NCBI GenBank assembly: GCA_945896935.1
Contig: CAMDER010000006.1
Location: 1 to 25,840, forward strand
From: Bifidobacterium breve
GTDB lineage: Bacteria > Actinomycetota > Acidimicrobiia > Acidimicrobiales > Ilumatobacteraceae
Direction of reading: 5' to 3'
DNA: 25,840 nt
Shown: piece by piece, positions 15,698-23,383 of the stretch
How the letters are laid out: every line of letters begins with the position of its first letter
How positions within the stretch are numbered: position 1 is the stretch's first letter
Program-made: the position numbers and the translations under genes
The notes under the pieces: model-generated
Told to the model about the DNA's origin: nothing
Database searches by the model: none
Seen by the model: only the letters and a program-made list of their open reading frames with translations

Positions 15698-16294
15698 ATG
15701 ATCGGTTCACTACGAGGAACAGTTCTCGAGCGCCACGGCGAAGGAACAACGTTGATCGAGGTCGGCGGTGTGGGATATCTGGTGACCGTGACACCGCGCA
15801 CTTTGGCCGAACTCGAACCAACTTCGCCAGCCTTTTTGTATATCCATCATCACATCCGCGAGGACACCCAAACTTTATTCGGATTCTTAACTCGTGATGA
15901 AAAGAATACATTTCAGATTCTTTTGGCGACCCATGGTGTCGGACCATCGTTAGCGATGGCTGTACTCGGAACTTTGACACCCGTCGCACTCTTTGAAGTT
16001 GTTGCGTCATCAGATTTGGCCGCACTCACAATGGTTCCTGGTGTCGGCAAGAAAACGGCCGAACGATTACTCATTGAACTGAAAAATCGATTGTCGCTAC
16101 CGATTCTCGATAATCATGAACCATCGAGTGGTGGACGCACCAGTGTGATTTCCGATGTCCGTGAAGCGTTACTCGGGCTCGGATACAGCGAATCGGAAAT
16201 TCGCGAGGTTCTGCGAGACGTTTCAATTGAAGATGGAGCAGAGCGTCTTTTGCGCGATGCGTTACAAGCTTTAGGGGCACGCCGTGCGGGATGA
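15698..16294 (+). CDS. ruvA: Holliday junction branch migration protein RuvA
   Basis: A 198-residue junction-binding protein. The conserved start MIGSLRGTVLER fixes ATG15698, and the length equals the usual 200. A longer frame starting at 15584 would only add residues read from within ruvC. Domain I (OB fold) spans 1-65, and the helix-hairpin-helix region includes VPGVGKKTAERLLIELK. The C-terminal domain III (about 145-198, REALLGLGYSESEI) contacts RuvB. RuvA tetramers grip the four-way junction and load RuvB rings. The gene overlaps ruvB by 11 bases. Confidence 0.97.
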   Translation: MIGSLRGTVLERHGEGTTLIEVGGVGYLVTVTPRTLAELEPTSPAFLYIHHHIREDTQTLFGFLTRDEKNTFQILLATHGVGPSLAMAVLGTLTPVALFEVVASSDLAALTMVPGVGKKTAERLLIELKNRLSLPILDNHEPSSGGRTSVISDVREALLGLGYSESEIREVLRDVSIEDGAERLLRDALQALGARRAG

Positions 16295-17306
16295 ATTTCT
16301 AGATCCACAAATCCAAGACGTTGTTGAAGAGTCTGATGAATCAGGCTTGCGTCCAAAACACCTTGAAGAATTCATCGGCCAACGTGAACTTAAAGAGAAG
16401 TTGGGCATCGTTCTTGAGGCAGCCCGCCGACGCGGCGAAGCGGCCGATCATTTGCTATTTGCTGGTCCGCCAGGCTTAGGAAAAACAACGCTCTCGAGCA
16501 TCATTGCCGCAGAAATGGGCGTGCGACTACACATCACCTCTGGCCCCGCCCTCGAACGAGCCGGCGACCTCGCGGCAATCTTGACCAAACTCGAACCGTC
16601 TGATGTCTTGTTTATTGACGAAATTCATCGTCTCAGCCGCGTAGTGGAAGAAATTTTGTATCCAGCAATGGAAGACTTCAAACTCGACATTGTTGTCGGC
16701 AAGGGACCAGCCGCGTCGAGTATTCGTTTGGCATTACCAAAATTCACTTTGGTCGGCGCAACTACGCGTACCGGAATGATCACTGGCCCATTACGCGATC
16801 GATTCGGATTAGTCGCACGTCTTGATTATTACGACGATGACGAACTCCATGCCATCGTGCGTCGTGCCGCGGGCATTCTTCATGTTTCTATTGATGAAGA
16901 AGGGTCACATCAAATTGCTCGACGAAGTCGCGGAACACCGCGTATTGCGAACCGACTGTTACGAAGGGTACGTGACTTTGCCGAAGTACGTGGTGACGGC
17001 AATATCACCGGAGCAATCGCCGATGAAGGTCTCGCAGTCTTCGGAGTTGATCATCGTGGTCTTGACAAAGTTGACCGATCGATTTTGATTTCGCTGTGTC
17101 AGCAGTTCAACGGGGGACCAGTCGGGCTCTCAACATTGGCGATCGGTATCGGTGAGCAGCCCGAGACCGTCGAAGACGTATACGAACCTTTCCTAATCCA
17201 ACAGGGTCTGATTGCGCGCACGCCACGTGGACGAGTAGCGATGCCCGCAGCATGGGATCACATCGGCCTACAAGCACCGAATCAAGTTCCGGGTTTGTTC
17301 TCCTAG
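16284..17306 (+). CDS. ruvB: Holliday junction branch migration DNA helicase RuvB
   Basis: A 340-residue AAA+ motor that drives branch migration with RuvA. Visible motifs are LRPKHLEEFIGQ, Walker A GPPGLGKTT (61-69), Walker B LFIDEIHRL (109-117), sensor 1 GATTRTG (158-164), the arginine finger in GPLRDRFG (around 171), and a C-terminal winged-helix DNA-binding domain ending in GRVAMPAAWDHIG. Start GTG16284 lies inside the end of ruvA; no ATG is in frame before the conserved region. queA begins ten bases downstream. Confidence 0.98.
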   Translation: MRDEFLDPQIQDVVEESDESGLRPKHLEEFIGQRELKEKLGIVLEAARRRGEAADHLLFAGPPGLGKTTLSSIIAAEMGVRLHITSGPALERAGDLAAILTKLEPSDVLFIDEIHRLSRVVEEILYPAMEDFKLDIVVGKGPAASSIRLALPKFTLVGATTRTGMITGPLRDRFGLVARLDYYDDDELHAIVRRAAGILHVSIDEEGSHQIARRSRGTPRIANRLLRRVRDFAEVRGDGNITGAIADEGLAVFGVDHRGLDKVDRSILISLCQQFNGGPVGLSTLAIGIGEQPETVEDVYEPFLIQQGLIARTPRGRVAMPAAWDHIGLQAPNQVPGLFS

Positions 17307-17309
17307 AAT
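17304..17309 (+). promoter_or_regulatory. Candidate -10 box for queA overlapping the ruvB stop codon
   Basis: TAGAAT ends seven bases before GTG17317; its first three bases are the ruvB stop. There is no Shine-Dalgarno sequence, so queA-tgt may have an internal leaderless promoter in addition to read-through from ruvB. Confidence 0.35.
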
Positions 17310-17316
17310 TCGTCGG

Positions 17317-18348
17317 GTGCAGCTGTCAGATTTCGATTACGACCTCCCTCAGGAGCGAATTGCCCAAGTTCCTGTTGAACCTCGAGATCACGCTCGCTTA
17401 CTGGTTGATCAGGGTCGCCACAATGGCAAGACCAGCATCGCGGACCGCCAAGTGTTCAATCTTCCTGATTATCTACATGCAGGCGACTTACTCGTGGTCA
17501 ACGACACCCGAGTCATTCCTGGTCGACTACGACTCAACCGTTCAAGCAGTGGCAACGTTGAAGTGTTACTGCTCGATCCGCTGACACCAGATTCTCGGCG
17601 TTGGTCGGCGCTAGTTAAGCCTGGTGGAAAATTGAAAGATGGAGAAGTTCTTCGTCATCTTGAATCCGGGAGCGAATGTATTTTTCATGGCCGCCTCGCC
17701 AGCGGTGATTCATTTGAGATCGAATTATGTTTCACTGATGACGCGTTAAAGTTTCTCGATCGCATCGGAGAAATTCCGTTACCCCCGTACATCAACTCTT
17801 CACTCCCAGACTCAGACCGTTATCAAACGATTTACTCACGACGCCCCGCCTCGGCGGCTGCTCCAACAGCAGGTTTGCATTTCACCCCCGAATTACTCCG
17901 AAAAATCGCCGACATGGGCGTTGAACTTGCTCGAGTTGAACTAGTTGTCGGTCTTGACACATTTCAACCTATTCAGACTGACAATCCACTTGATCACAAA
18001 ATGCATACCGAGTTTTATGCCGTCAATGATGAAGTTATGGCCAAGGTTCAGTCGGCCCAACGAGTTGTCGCAGTCGGCACCACAGCGGTCAGGGCCCTTG
18101 AAAGTGCTGCATCACGTCATGAATTATCCGGCCGCACCAATTTATTCATTCATCGGGGTTTCAATTGGCAGTGTGTCGACCTCATGATGACCAACTTTCA
18201 TTTGCCGAAAACGACATTGTTATTAATGGTTGATGCTTTTGTCGCAGACCGATGGCGCGATATCTACGCTCACGCCTTAGAAAATGGGTACCGTTTCTTG
18301 TCACTAGGCGACACCATGTTGCTTAATCGTCACGCCGAAGAGAGCTAG
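17317..18348 (+). CDS. queA: S-adenosylmethionine:tRNA ribosyltransferase-isomerase QueA
   Basis: A 343-residue enzyme that transfers and isomerises the ribosyl part of S-adenosylmethionine onto preQ1 in tRNA, giving epoxyqueuosine. The N-terminus LSDFDYDLPQERIAQVPVEP is diagnostic, as are RPASAAAPTAGLHFT and TNFHLPKTTLLLMV. Length is normal. The GTG start directly matches the family N-terminus. It acts after Tgt, encoded two bases downstream, in queuosine formation at the wobble position of tRNAs with GUN anticodons. Confidence 0.97.
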   Translation: MQLSDFDYDLPQERIAQVPVEPRDHARLLVDQGRHNGKTSIADRQVFNLPDYLHAGDLLVVNDTRVIPGRLRLNRSSSGNVEVLLLDPLTPDSRRWSALVKPGGKLKDGEVLRHLESGSECIFHGRLASGDSFEIELCFTDDALKFLDRIGEIPLPPYINSSLPDSDRYQTIYSRRPASAAAPTAGLHFTPELLRKIADMGVELARVELVVGLDTFQPIQTDNPLDHKMHTEFYAVNDEVMAKVQSAQRVVAVGTTAVRALESAASRHELSGRTNLFIHRGFNWQCVDLMMTNFHLPKTTLLLMVDAFVADRWRDIYAHALENGYRFLSLGDTMLLNRHAEES

Positions 18349-18350
18349 AG

Positions 18351-19466
18351 ATGAATCCCGTCACGCTGAATATCACTGCAACCGAAGGAGCAGCGCGAAC
18401 CGGTGTCGCATCAACTGCAAAAGGTTCATACCAGTTTCCGACATTCATGCCTGTTGGCACGCGTGGTGCCATTAAGTATCTCAGCGCCTCTGACTACGAA
18501 TCACTTGGTGCAGAAATCGTTTTGGGTAACACCTATCACCTGATGTTGCGCCCAGGAGCTGAAACCGTTGCTCACTTCGGAGGTATAGCAAAGTTCGCTG
18601 GTTGGCGGGGCCTCACATTGACCGACTCCGGTGGTTTCCAAGTCTTTTCGTTGAATCCAAAAGTTGATGACGACGGTGTGACATTCAAGTCAACATATGA
18701 CGGAAGTAGCCATCGCTTCACTCCCGAGTCTGCAGTGGCGACTCAAGAGTTACTTGGAGCCGATATTCAAATGGTGCTCGATGTGTGCGCACCGCTCCCG
18801 TCACCTCAAGCAGTCATTCGAGTAGCTCTTGAACGAACATCGATGTGGGCACAACGGGCACACTCAGCACACCAACGCCCCGATCAAGCTTTGTTCGGAA
18901 TCGTTCAAGGCGGAACCGATATCGCGATGCGGGCCGAAAGCGCTCAACGCACAGTTGCGATCTCCACTGGTGATCGATCAGGTTTTGATGGATACGGAAT
19001 CGGCGGCCTATCGGTCGGAGAGACCCGCGAAGAAATGATCCCGGCTTTGGCAGCGGCAATCGCTCACTTACCGACCGACCGACCGCGTTATTTGATGGGA
19101 GTGGGTGACCCCGCATCGCTGGTTGAGGCAGTGTGGCTCGGCGTCGACCAGTTCGACTGCGTGATGCAAACGCGTATCGGCCGCCACGGGACAGCCCTCA
19201 CGAGCACCGGCAAGTTACACATCAAGAATCAGCAGCATGCGTTAAGCAATGACCCCATCGACTCGGCTTGTTCGTGTGATGTCTGCCAGCGCCACAGCAG
19301 GGGATACCTGCGCCATCTGTTCCAGGTCAACGAACCCACGGCCGCCCGTCTCTTGAGTCTGCACAACATTGCTTTTACCCTCAATCTGATGAAAGACATG
19401 CGAAATGCCATCAGCCTCGGGCGACTGCACATTTTGCGCCAAGAAATTCTCTCGATTTGGGGCTAA
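18351..19466 (+). CDS. tgt: tRNA-guanine transglycosylase (queuine/preQ1 tRNA-ribosyltransferase)
   Basis: A 371-residue TIM-barrel enzyme that exchanges guanine-34 for preQ1 in tRNA. It shows PVGTRGAIKYL, GNTYHLMLRPG, LTDSGGFQVFS (Asp92, general acid/base), FGIVQGG and GIGGLSVGE. The nucleophile is probably Asp269 in FDCVMQTRIGRHG, and the zinc site is Cys307, Cys309, Cys312 (CSCDVC) with His338. The segment after the nucleophile differs from the PTRNARNG of most bacterial Tgt proteins but keeps both arginines. It is coupled to queA; the rest of the preQ1 pathway is not in the window. Confidence 0.97.
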   Translation: MNPVTLNITATEGAARTGVASTAKGSYQFPTFMPVGTRGAIKYLSASDYESLGAEIVLGNTYHLMLRPGAETVAHFGGIAKFAGWRGLTLTDSGGFQVFSLNPKVDDDGVTFKSTYDGSSHRFTPESAVATQELLGADIQMVLDVCAPLPSPQAVIRVALERTSMWAQRAHSAHQRPDQALFGIVQGGTDIAMRAESAQRTVAISTGDRSGFDGYGIGGLSVGETREEMIPALAAAIAHLPTDRPRYLMGVGDPASLVEAVWLGVDQFDCVMQTRIGRHGTALTSTGKLHIKNQQHALSNDPIDSACSCDVCQRHSRGYLRHLFQVNEPTAARLLSLHNIAFTLNLMKDMRNAISLGRLHILRQEILSIWG

Positions 19467-19470
19467 ACAC

Positions 19471-19562
19471 CTGATTTGGTGCTTTTAGGGCCCTCGTAAG
19501 ACCCCAAATTGGCGCCCTAAGCACTAGAGTTCAACGGGTTATTTGACCCTCGATCTTAGGGA
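19471..19562 (+). promoter_or_regulatory. Hairpin-rich leader between tgt and yajC
   Basis: The largest element pairs GTGCTTTTAGGGC (19479-19491) with GCCCTAAGCAC (19514-19524): an 11-bp stem with a two-base bulge and a 22-base loop. ATTTGG (19474-19479) could instead pair with CCAAAT (19504-19509). Nearer yajC, GGGT (19536-19539) can pair with ACCC (19546-19549), or CCCT (19547-19550) with AGGG (19558-19561). The latter covers the likely ribosome-binding site AGGGA. No T-run follows any stem. This may be a weak terminator or a translation-control leader; folding was done only by eye. Confidence 0.4.
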
Positions 19563-19567
19563 ACTTC

Positions 19568-19948
19568 ATGTTTACTCTTCACTCCTCGTCCTTCGTACAG
19601 GCAGCAGAATCTTCATCACAAAAAAGTGGTGGAAGTTTCGTTGTCACCCTCTTGTTCATGGGTGCAATCGGAGCCGCCATGTACTTCTTGATGATTCGCC
19701 CGCAACGTCGCCGCCTGAAGGAAAGCCAAGAACTACAGCGCGCGATTGGTGAAGGCGATGAAGTCATTACCAATGCTGGCATATTTGGTTTCGTCAACGC
19801 CATTGACGGCGATGTCGTCTGGCTCGAAATTGCCGAAGGTACCGAGATCCGTGTTTCACGGTCCTCACTCTTGCGCCGTATAAATCCATCAGTTGAACCA
19901 GCAGGCGGAGAAATCGCCGCTGAGTCGACCGAACCCGACAGCGAGTAA
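19568..19948 (+). CDS. yajC: Preprotein translocase subunit YajC
   Basis: A 126-residue inner-membrane accessory of the SecDF complex. It has a short extracytoplasmic N-terminus, one membrane helix (about 23-43, ending MYFLMIRPQRRR), and the conserved cytoplasmic segment GDEVITNAGIFGFVNAIDGD with a C-terminal acidic tail. Length is at the upper end for the family. AGGGA five bases before ATG19568 is the probable ribosome-binding site. secD follows after 11 bases, the classic yajC-secD-secF order. Confidence 0.95.
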   Translation: MFTLHSSSFVQAAESSSQKSGGSFVVTLLFMGAIGAAMYFLMIRPQRRRLKESQELQRAIGEGDEVITNAGIFGFVNAIDGDVVWLEIAEGTEIRVSRSSLLRRINPSVEPAGGEIAAESTEPDSE

Positions 19949-19959
19949 CCGCAACTGCT

Positions 19960-21648
19960 ATGACTCGTCGTCTTGTTATTTCTCTGGTTGGCCTTCTGGT
20001 GGTTGTGTTTGGCTCGTTCGCTGGCAACCTCGTCGCCAACAACGAACCTTCCCTTGGTCTCGACCTTCAGGGCGGAATTTCTGTCACTCAAGAACCAGTG
20101 GGCGAGTACGACTCGGTCAGTCTTGACTTAGCGGTCGAACGCATCCGCGACCGTGTTGACTCTCTTGGAGTTGCCGAACCAGAAATTATTCGTCAAGGTG
20201 ACGCAATTGTTGTCAACCTTCCAGGCGTTGACAACCAAGATGAAGCATTGCGCCTAGTTCAAGTGACCGGAGCAGTTTTACTTCGCCCAGTTCTTTTGGC
20301 CGCACCCAATTCGCCGGTTGATACCTCAAGCACGACTGTTGCTGATGGTTCATCAACAACAGTCACCGACGGCTCATCGACAACCACCGCCGATGGTTCA
20401 TCCACTTCTGTTCCAGTGACGACTCTCGCAGTTTCAACGACCGCGCCTGGTGGACCGTCACGGGGTATTCCGCAAGTCGCCACAACTGTCCCAGGCGTCG
20501 ATCAAACAACAGTCCCTGTCGGATCGACCGATGCTCCATCCAGTGCGTCTACATTGGTGACTGAAACCGATTCATTGACTGGCACTGAAGCACCCCTCGG
20601 AGCCGAAGCACCAACTGATTCAGATATCACGTCACCCACACCACCCGCCGAAATGGGCGATCCCGCCGATCCCACGGCAACAATTATCGTGCAGAACGTC
20701 GACGGTTCAGAGATTTATCAGCTCGGACCATCATTTGCCACGGGTGAAGTATTTAACAACGATGCCAAGGCCGACATCATCACGAGCGGTTGGGGAGTGC
20801 GTGTCACTTTAAAGAGTGGCTCTTCTGGCTCTGACCTTTGGAATATCGGTGCGGCTCAATGTTTCGCCAAGTCAACGACCTGCCCGACTGGCCGTATGGC
20901 CATTGTTCTTGACGGTGTTGTGCAGTCGGCGCCAAGCGTTAATCAGCCATCGTTCTCTGGTGGAGTAGACATCACCGGAAACTTCAAAGAATCAGAAGCC
21001 AAAGAACTGGCTCGAGTTCTGAAGAGTGGCGCTTTGCCAGTTCGTCTAGAAGTTCAAGCAGTACAGATCGTGTCACCAACTTTGGGTGACGATTCACTCA
21101 ACGCCGCGATCGTCTCAGGTTTGATCGGCGTCCTTCTCGTATTGCTCTTTATGCTCTTGTACTACCGCCTTCTTGCCCTCATCGTGGTTTTTGGAATTAC
21201 GTTGTCGGGCCTCATACAGTGGAATGTCATTTCACTTCTCTCAACGACCAATGGACTCGCTTTAAGTTTGGCCGGTATCGCCGGAATCATCGTCTCCATC
21301 GGTGTCACCGTCGACTCGTACGTTGTATTTTTTGAAAAGTTAAAGGACGAATTGAAGACTGGACGAACCCTCAAGAATTCAGCAGAGCGGGGATTCAAGT
21401 CAGCGTGGAGAACAATTTTAGCTGCCGACATCGTGTCACTCATCGGCGCATTCACTTTGTGGTACCTAACGGTTGGTTCAGTACGTGGTTTCGCCTTCTT
21501 CCTTGGGTTGTCAACTTTGTGCGACATCGTCATTGCATGGTTCTTTACCCGTCCAACCATGTTGCTATTTGCCCGAACGAAACGATTCCAACGCGGTCGA
21601 CTCTTCGGTATCGATAACACTGTTAATGCCACAGGAGGTGCGGCATGA
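19960..21648 (+). CDS. secD: Protein translocase subunit SecD with long Ser/Thr-rich insert
   Basis: A 562-residue RND-fold protein that uses the proton gradient to pull preproteins out of SecYEG. TM1 is about 5-24, followed by LGLDLQGGI and the first periplasmic domain, with RIRDRVDSLGVAEPEI. The second half of the extracytoplasmic region holds GRMAIVLDGVVQSAP, FKESEAKELARVLKSGALPV, and then five membrane segments from about 382. The TM region contains GVTVDSYVVFFEKLKDE with the conserved functional Asp. An insert of about 120 residues (117-238), very rich in Ser, Thr, Asp and Pro, lies inside the extracytoplasmic domain. The stop overlaps secF (ATGA). Confidence 0.96.
   Translation: MTRRLVISLVGLLVVVFGSFAGNLVANNEPSLGLDLQGGISVTQEPVGEYDSVSLDLAVERIRDRVDSLGVAEPEIIRQGDAIVVNLPGVDNQDEALRLVQVTGAVLLRPVLLAAPNSPVDTSSTTVADGSSTTVTDGSSTTTADGSSTSVPVTTLAVSTTAPGGPSRGIPQVATTVPGVDQTTVPVGSTDAPSSASTLVTETDSLTGTEAPLGAEAPTDSDITSPTPPAEMGDPADPTATIIVQNVDGSEIYQLGPSFATGEVFNNDAKADIITSGWGVRVTLKSGSSGSDLWNIGAAQCFAKSTTCPTGRMAIVLDGVVQSAPSVNQPSFSGGVDITGNFKESEAKELARVLKSGALPVRLEVQAVQIVSPTLGDDSLNAAIVSGLIGVLLVLLFMLLYYRLLALIVVFGITLSGLIQWNVISLLSTTNGLALSLAGIAGIIVSIGVTVDSYVVFFEKLKDELKTGRTLKNSAERGFKSAWRTILAADIVSLIGAFTLWYLTVGSVRGFAFFLGLSTLCDIVIAWFFTRPTMLLFARTKRFQRGRLFGIDNTVNATGGAA
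20341..20412 (+). repeat. Three tandem 24-bp repeats inside secD
   Basis: Three copies encode ADGSSTTV, TDGSSTTT and ADGSSTSV (SecD residues 128-151). The copies differ mostly at third codon positions, so the repeat is kept at protein level rather than freshly duplicated. It forms the start of the Ser/Thr-rich insert. Confidence 0.85.
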
Positions 21649-22793
21649 GCAACGACCTCGTTTCTTCACGTCGTGGGATATTGGGACGTTTGTATCACGG
21701 CGAAACTTCTTTTGACTTCGTCGGTAAACGCAAAATAGGTTTTGCCTTCTCGTTGATCTTGGTGTTGTTAACTCTCGGCTCATTGTTTACTCGTGGACTC
21801 AGCCTGGGAATTGACTTCGAAGGTGGAGTGGCTTGGCAAGTACCAAGCAGCGCCACCATGGATGTCGATGCAGCCCGATCTGTCCTTGACGACAACGGTA
21901 TTCAAACCGAAAATGCCAAGGTCCAAACCTTGACGAGTGGAACGACAACATCTATTCGTATCCAGGTTGGCGATCAAACGGCCGAAGTTCGTGCCAAGGT
22001 GCAAACCGAATTAGCGACCAAGGCTGTTGTTGACATCAACGAAGTTTCAGTGAGTTCTGTCAGTTCGTCCTGGGGACGTTCGATTACTGAAAAAGCGGTA
22101 CGCGCGTTAATCGTTTTCATGGTTTTAGTCGGCATCTACATTGCTTGGCGTTTTGAATGGCGCATGGCACTCGCCGCAATTTTGGCGATGTTGCATGATG
22201 TGCTCATCAGCGTTGGCGTGTACTCCCTGATCGGTTTTGAGGTCACACCAGCGACAGTTGTCGCATTTTTAACAATTCTCGGATTCTCGTTGTATGACAC
22301 GATCGTCGTATTTGACAAGGTCAAAGACAATATTGACAAATTCGGACCATCACGAACGTCAATGGCTGACATCACCAATGTCTCAATGAACCAGGTTCTG
22401 ATGCGTTCACTGAATACTTCATTAGCAGCGGTTTTGCCAGTGTTGTCACTTCTTGTTCTTGGCTCAGGAATTTTGGGCGCAATTGCCCTACGTGAATTCG
22501 CCATTGCTTTGTTGGTCGGTTTGATCACCGGTTCCTACTCATCGATCTTTATCGCGTCGCCCTTGCTGACAATTTTTAAACAGCGCGAAAGCCGCTACAA
22601 GAACCTCACGGGGGCTCATGCGACCGGAGCAGAACTTGCGCATATGGTGATCTCGGGCGGAGCGACTGGCGCGAAGTCAATTCGTCGTCAAACTGTTGCT
22701 TCAGATGATTCATCTATGGCGCCTCAAATATCTCCAACATCTACGGCGTTGTTAACGCATCCGCCCCGCCCGCGTAAGAAGCGTCGCCGTTAA
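21645..22793 (+). CDS. secF: Protein translocase subunit SecF
   Basis: A 382-residue partner of SecD. TM1 is about 31-50, followed by GIDFEGGVAWQV (the GIDFxGG hallmark), an extracytoplasmic domain to about 140, and five further membrane helices with FLTILGFSLYDTIVVFDKVKDN (conserved Asp). The C-terminal 60 residues are a polar tail ending in a strongly basic PRPRKKRRR, a common feature of actinobacterial SecF. The start is coupled to secD by a four-base overlap. apt starts two bases after the stop. Confidence 0.97.
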   Translation: MSNDLVSSRRGILGRLYHGETSFDFVGKRKIGFAFSLILVLLTLGSLFTRGLSLGIDFEGGVAWQVPSSATMDVDAARSVLDDNGIQTENAKVQTLTSGTTTSIRIQVGDQTAEVRAKVQTELATKAVVDINEVSVSSVSSSWGRSITEKAVRALIVFMVLVGIYIAWRFEWRMALAAILAMLHDVLISVGVYSLIGFEVTPATVVAFLTILGFSLYDTIVVFDKVKDNIDKFGPSRTSMADITNVSMNQVLMRSLNTSLAAVLPVLSLLVLGSGILGAIALREFAIALLVGLITGSYSSIFIASPLLTIFKQRESRYKNLTGAHATGAELAHMVISGGATGAKSIRRQTVASDDSSMAPQISPTSTALLTHPPRPRKKRRR

Positions 22794-22795
22794 TC

Positions 22796-23317
22796 ATGAG
22801 CACCGAGTCAATGCAAGATCTCATACGTTCGATTCCTGATTATCCAAATCCCGGTGTGACCTTTCGTGATATCACGCCCTTACTCGGTGATGGCCCAGCG
22901 TTTCACGAGGCGATTTCGCAGATCACCGAACGCTTTACCAATTCGAATATTCAACGGGTCATCGGAGTTGAGGCACGAGGTTTCATTCTCGGTGCGCCGA
23001 TCGCAGTAGCACTCGGAGCAGGTTTCGTTCCTGTCCGCAAGGCCGGCAAACTTCCATGGGCCGTGGTGCGTGAGGAATATGACCTCGAATACGGTTCTGA
23101 CAAGCTAGAGATCCATCGCGATGCCATTCACCCCGGCGAGAGGATTTTGGTCGTCGATGATGTTTTGGCGACCGGAGGTACGGCAGCGGCAACCTGCCGT
23201 TTGGTCGCGGCACTCGGTGGAGAAATTGTGGCTCTTGCAGTTTTGATTGAATTACCCTTCCTTGAAGGTCGAGCCAAACTTGATGGCATCGCCGTCGAAT
23301 CGCTCTTCACCTACTGA
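22796..23317 (+). CDS. apt: Adenine phosphoribosyltransferase
   Basis: A 173-residue purine-salvage enzyme making AMP from adenine and PRPP in the cytosol. It shows IRSIPDYPNPGVTFRDITPLL, VIGVEARGFILGAPIA, VPVRKAGKLPW and the PRPP-binding loop ILVVDDVLATGGTA. Length is typical. The secF-apt-relA order is conserved in actinobacteria and links purine salvage with (p)ppGpp metabolism, which inhibits or competes with purine enzymes. Confidence 0.97.
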   Translation: MSTESMQDLIRSIPDYPNPGVTFRDITPLLGDGPAFHEAISQITERFTNSNIQRVIGVEARGFILGAPIAVALGAGFVPVRKAGKLPWAVVREEYDLEYGSDKLEIHRDAIHPGERILVVDDVLATGGTAAATCRLVAALGGEIVALAVLIELPFLEGRAKLDGIAVESLFTY

Positions 23318-23371
23318 GTACTCCACCTAGTAAGAGCAGGGCATAACCACCCGTTCCTGGTGACTTCCTGC

Positions 23372-23377
23372 GATACT
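23372..23377 (+). promoter_or_regulatory. Candidate -10 box for relA
   Basis: GATACT ends six bases before ATG23384 in the 66-base gap after apt, with no Shine-Dalgarno sequence. Together with the gap this suggests that relA has its own leaderless promoter. Confidence 0.4.
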
Positions 23378-23383
23378 TAGCCC

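Noticed and set aside
20341..20412. CRISPR-like short repeats
   Set aside because: The repeats are in-frame coding, contiguous without spacers, and keep the amino-acid pattern rather than the DNA sequence.
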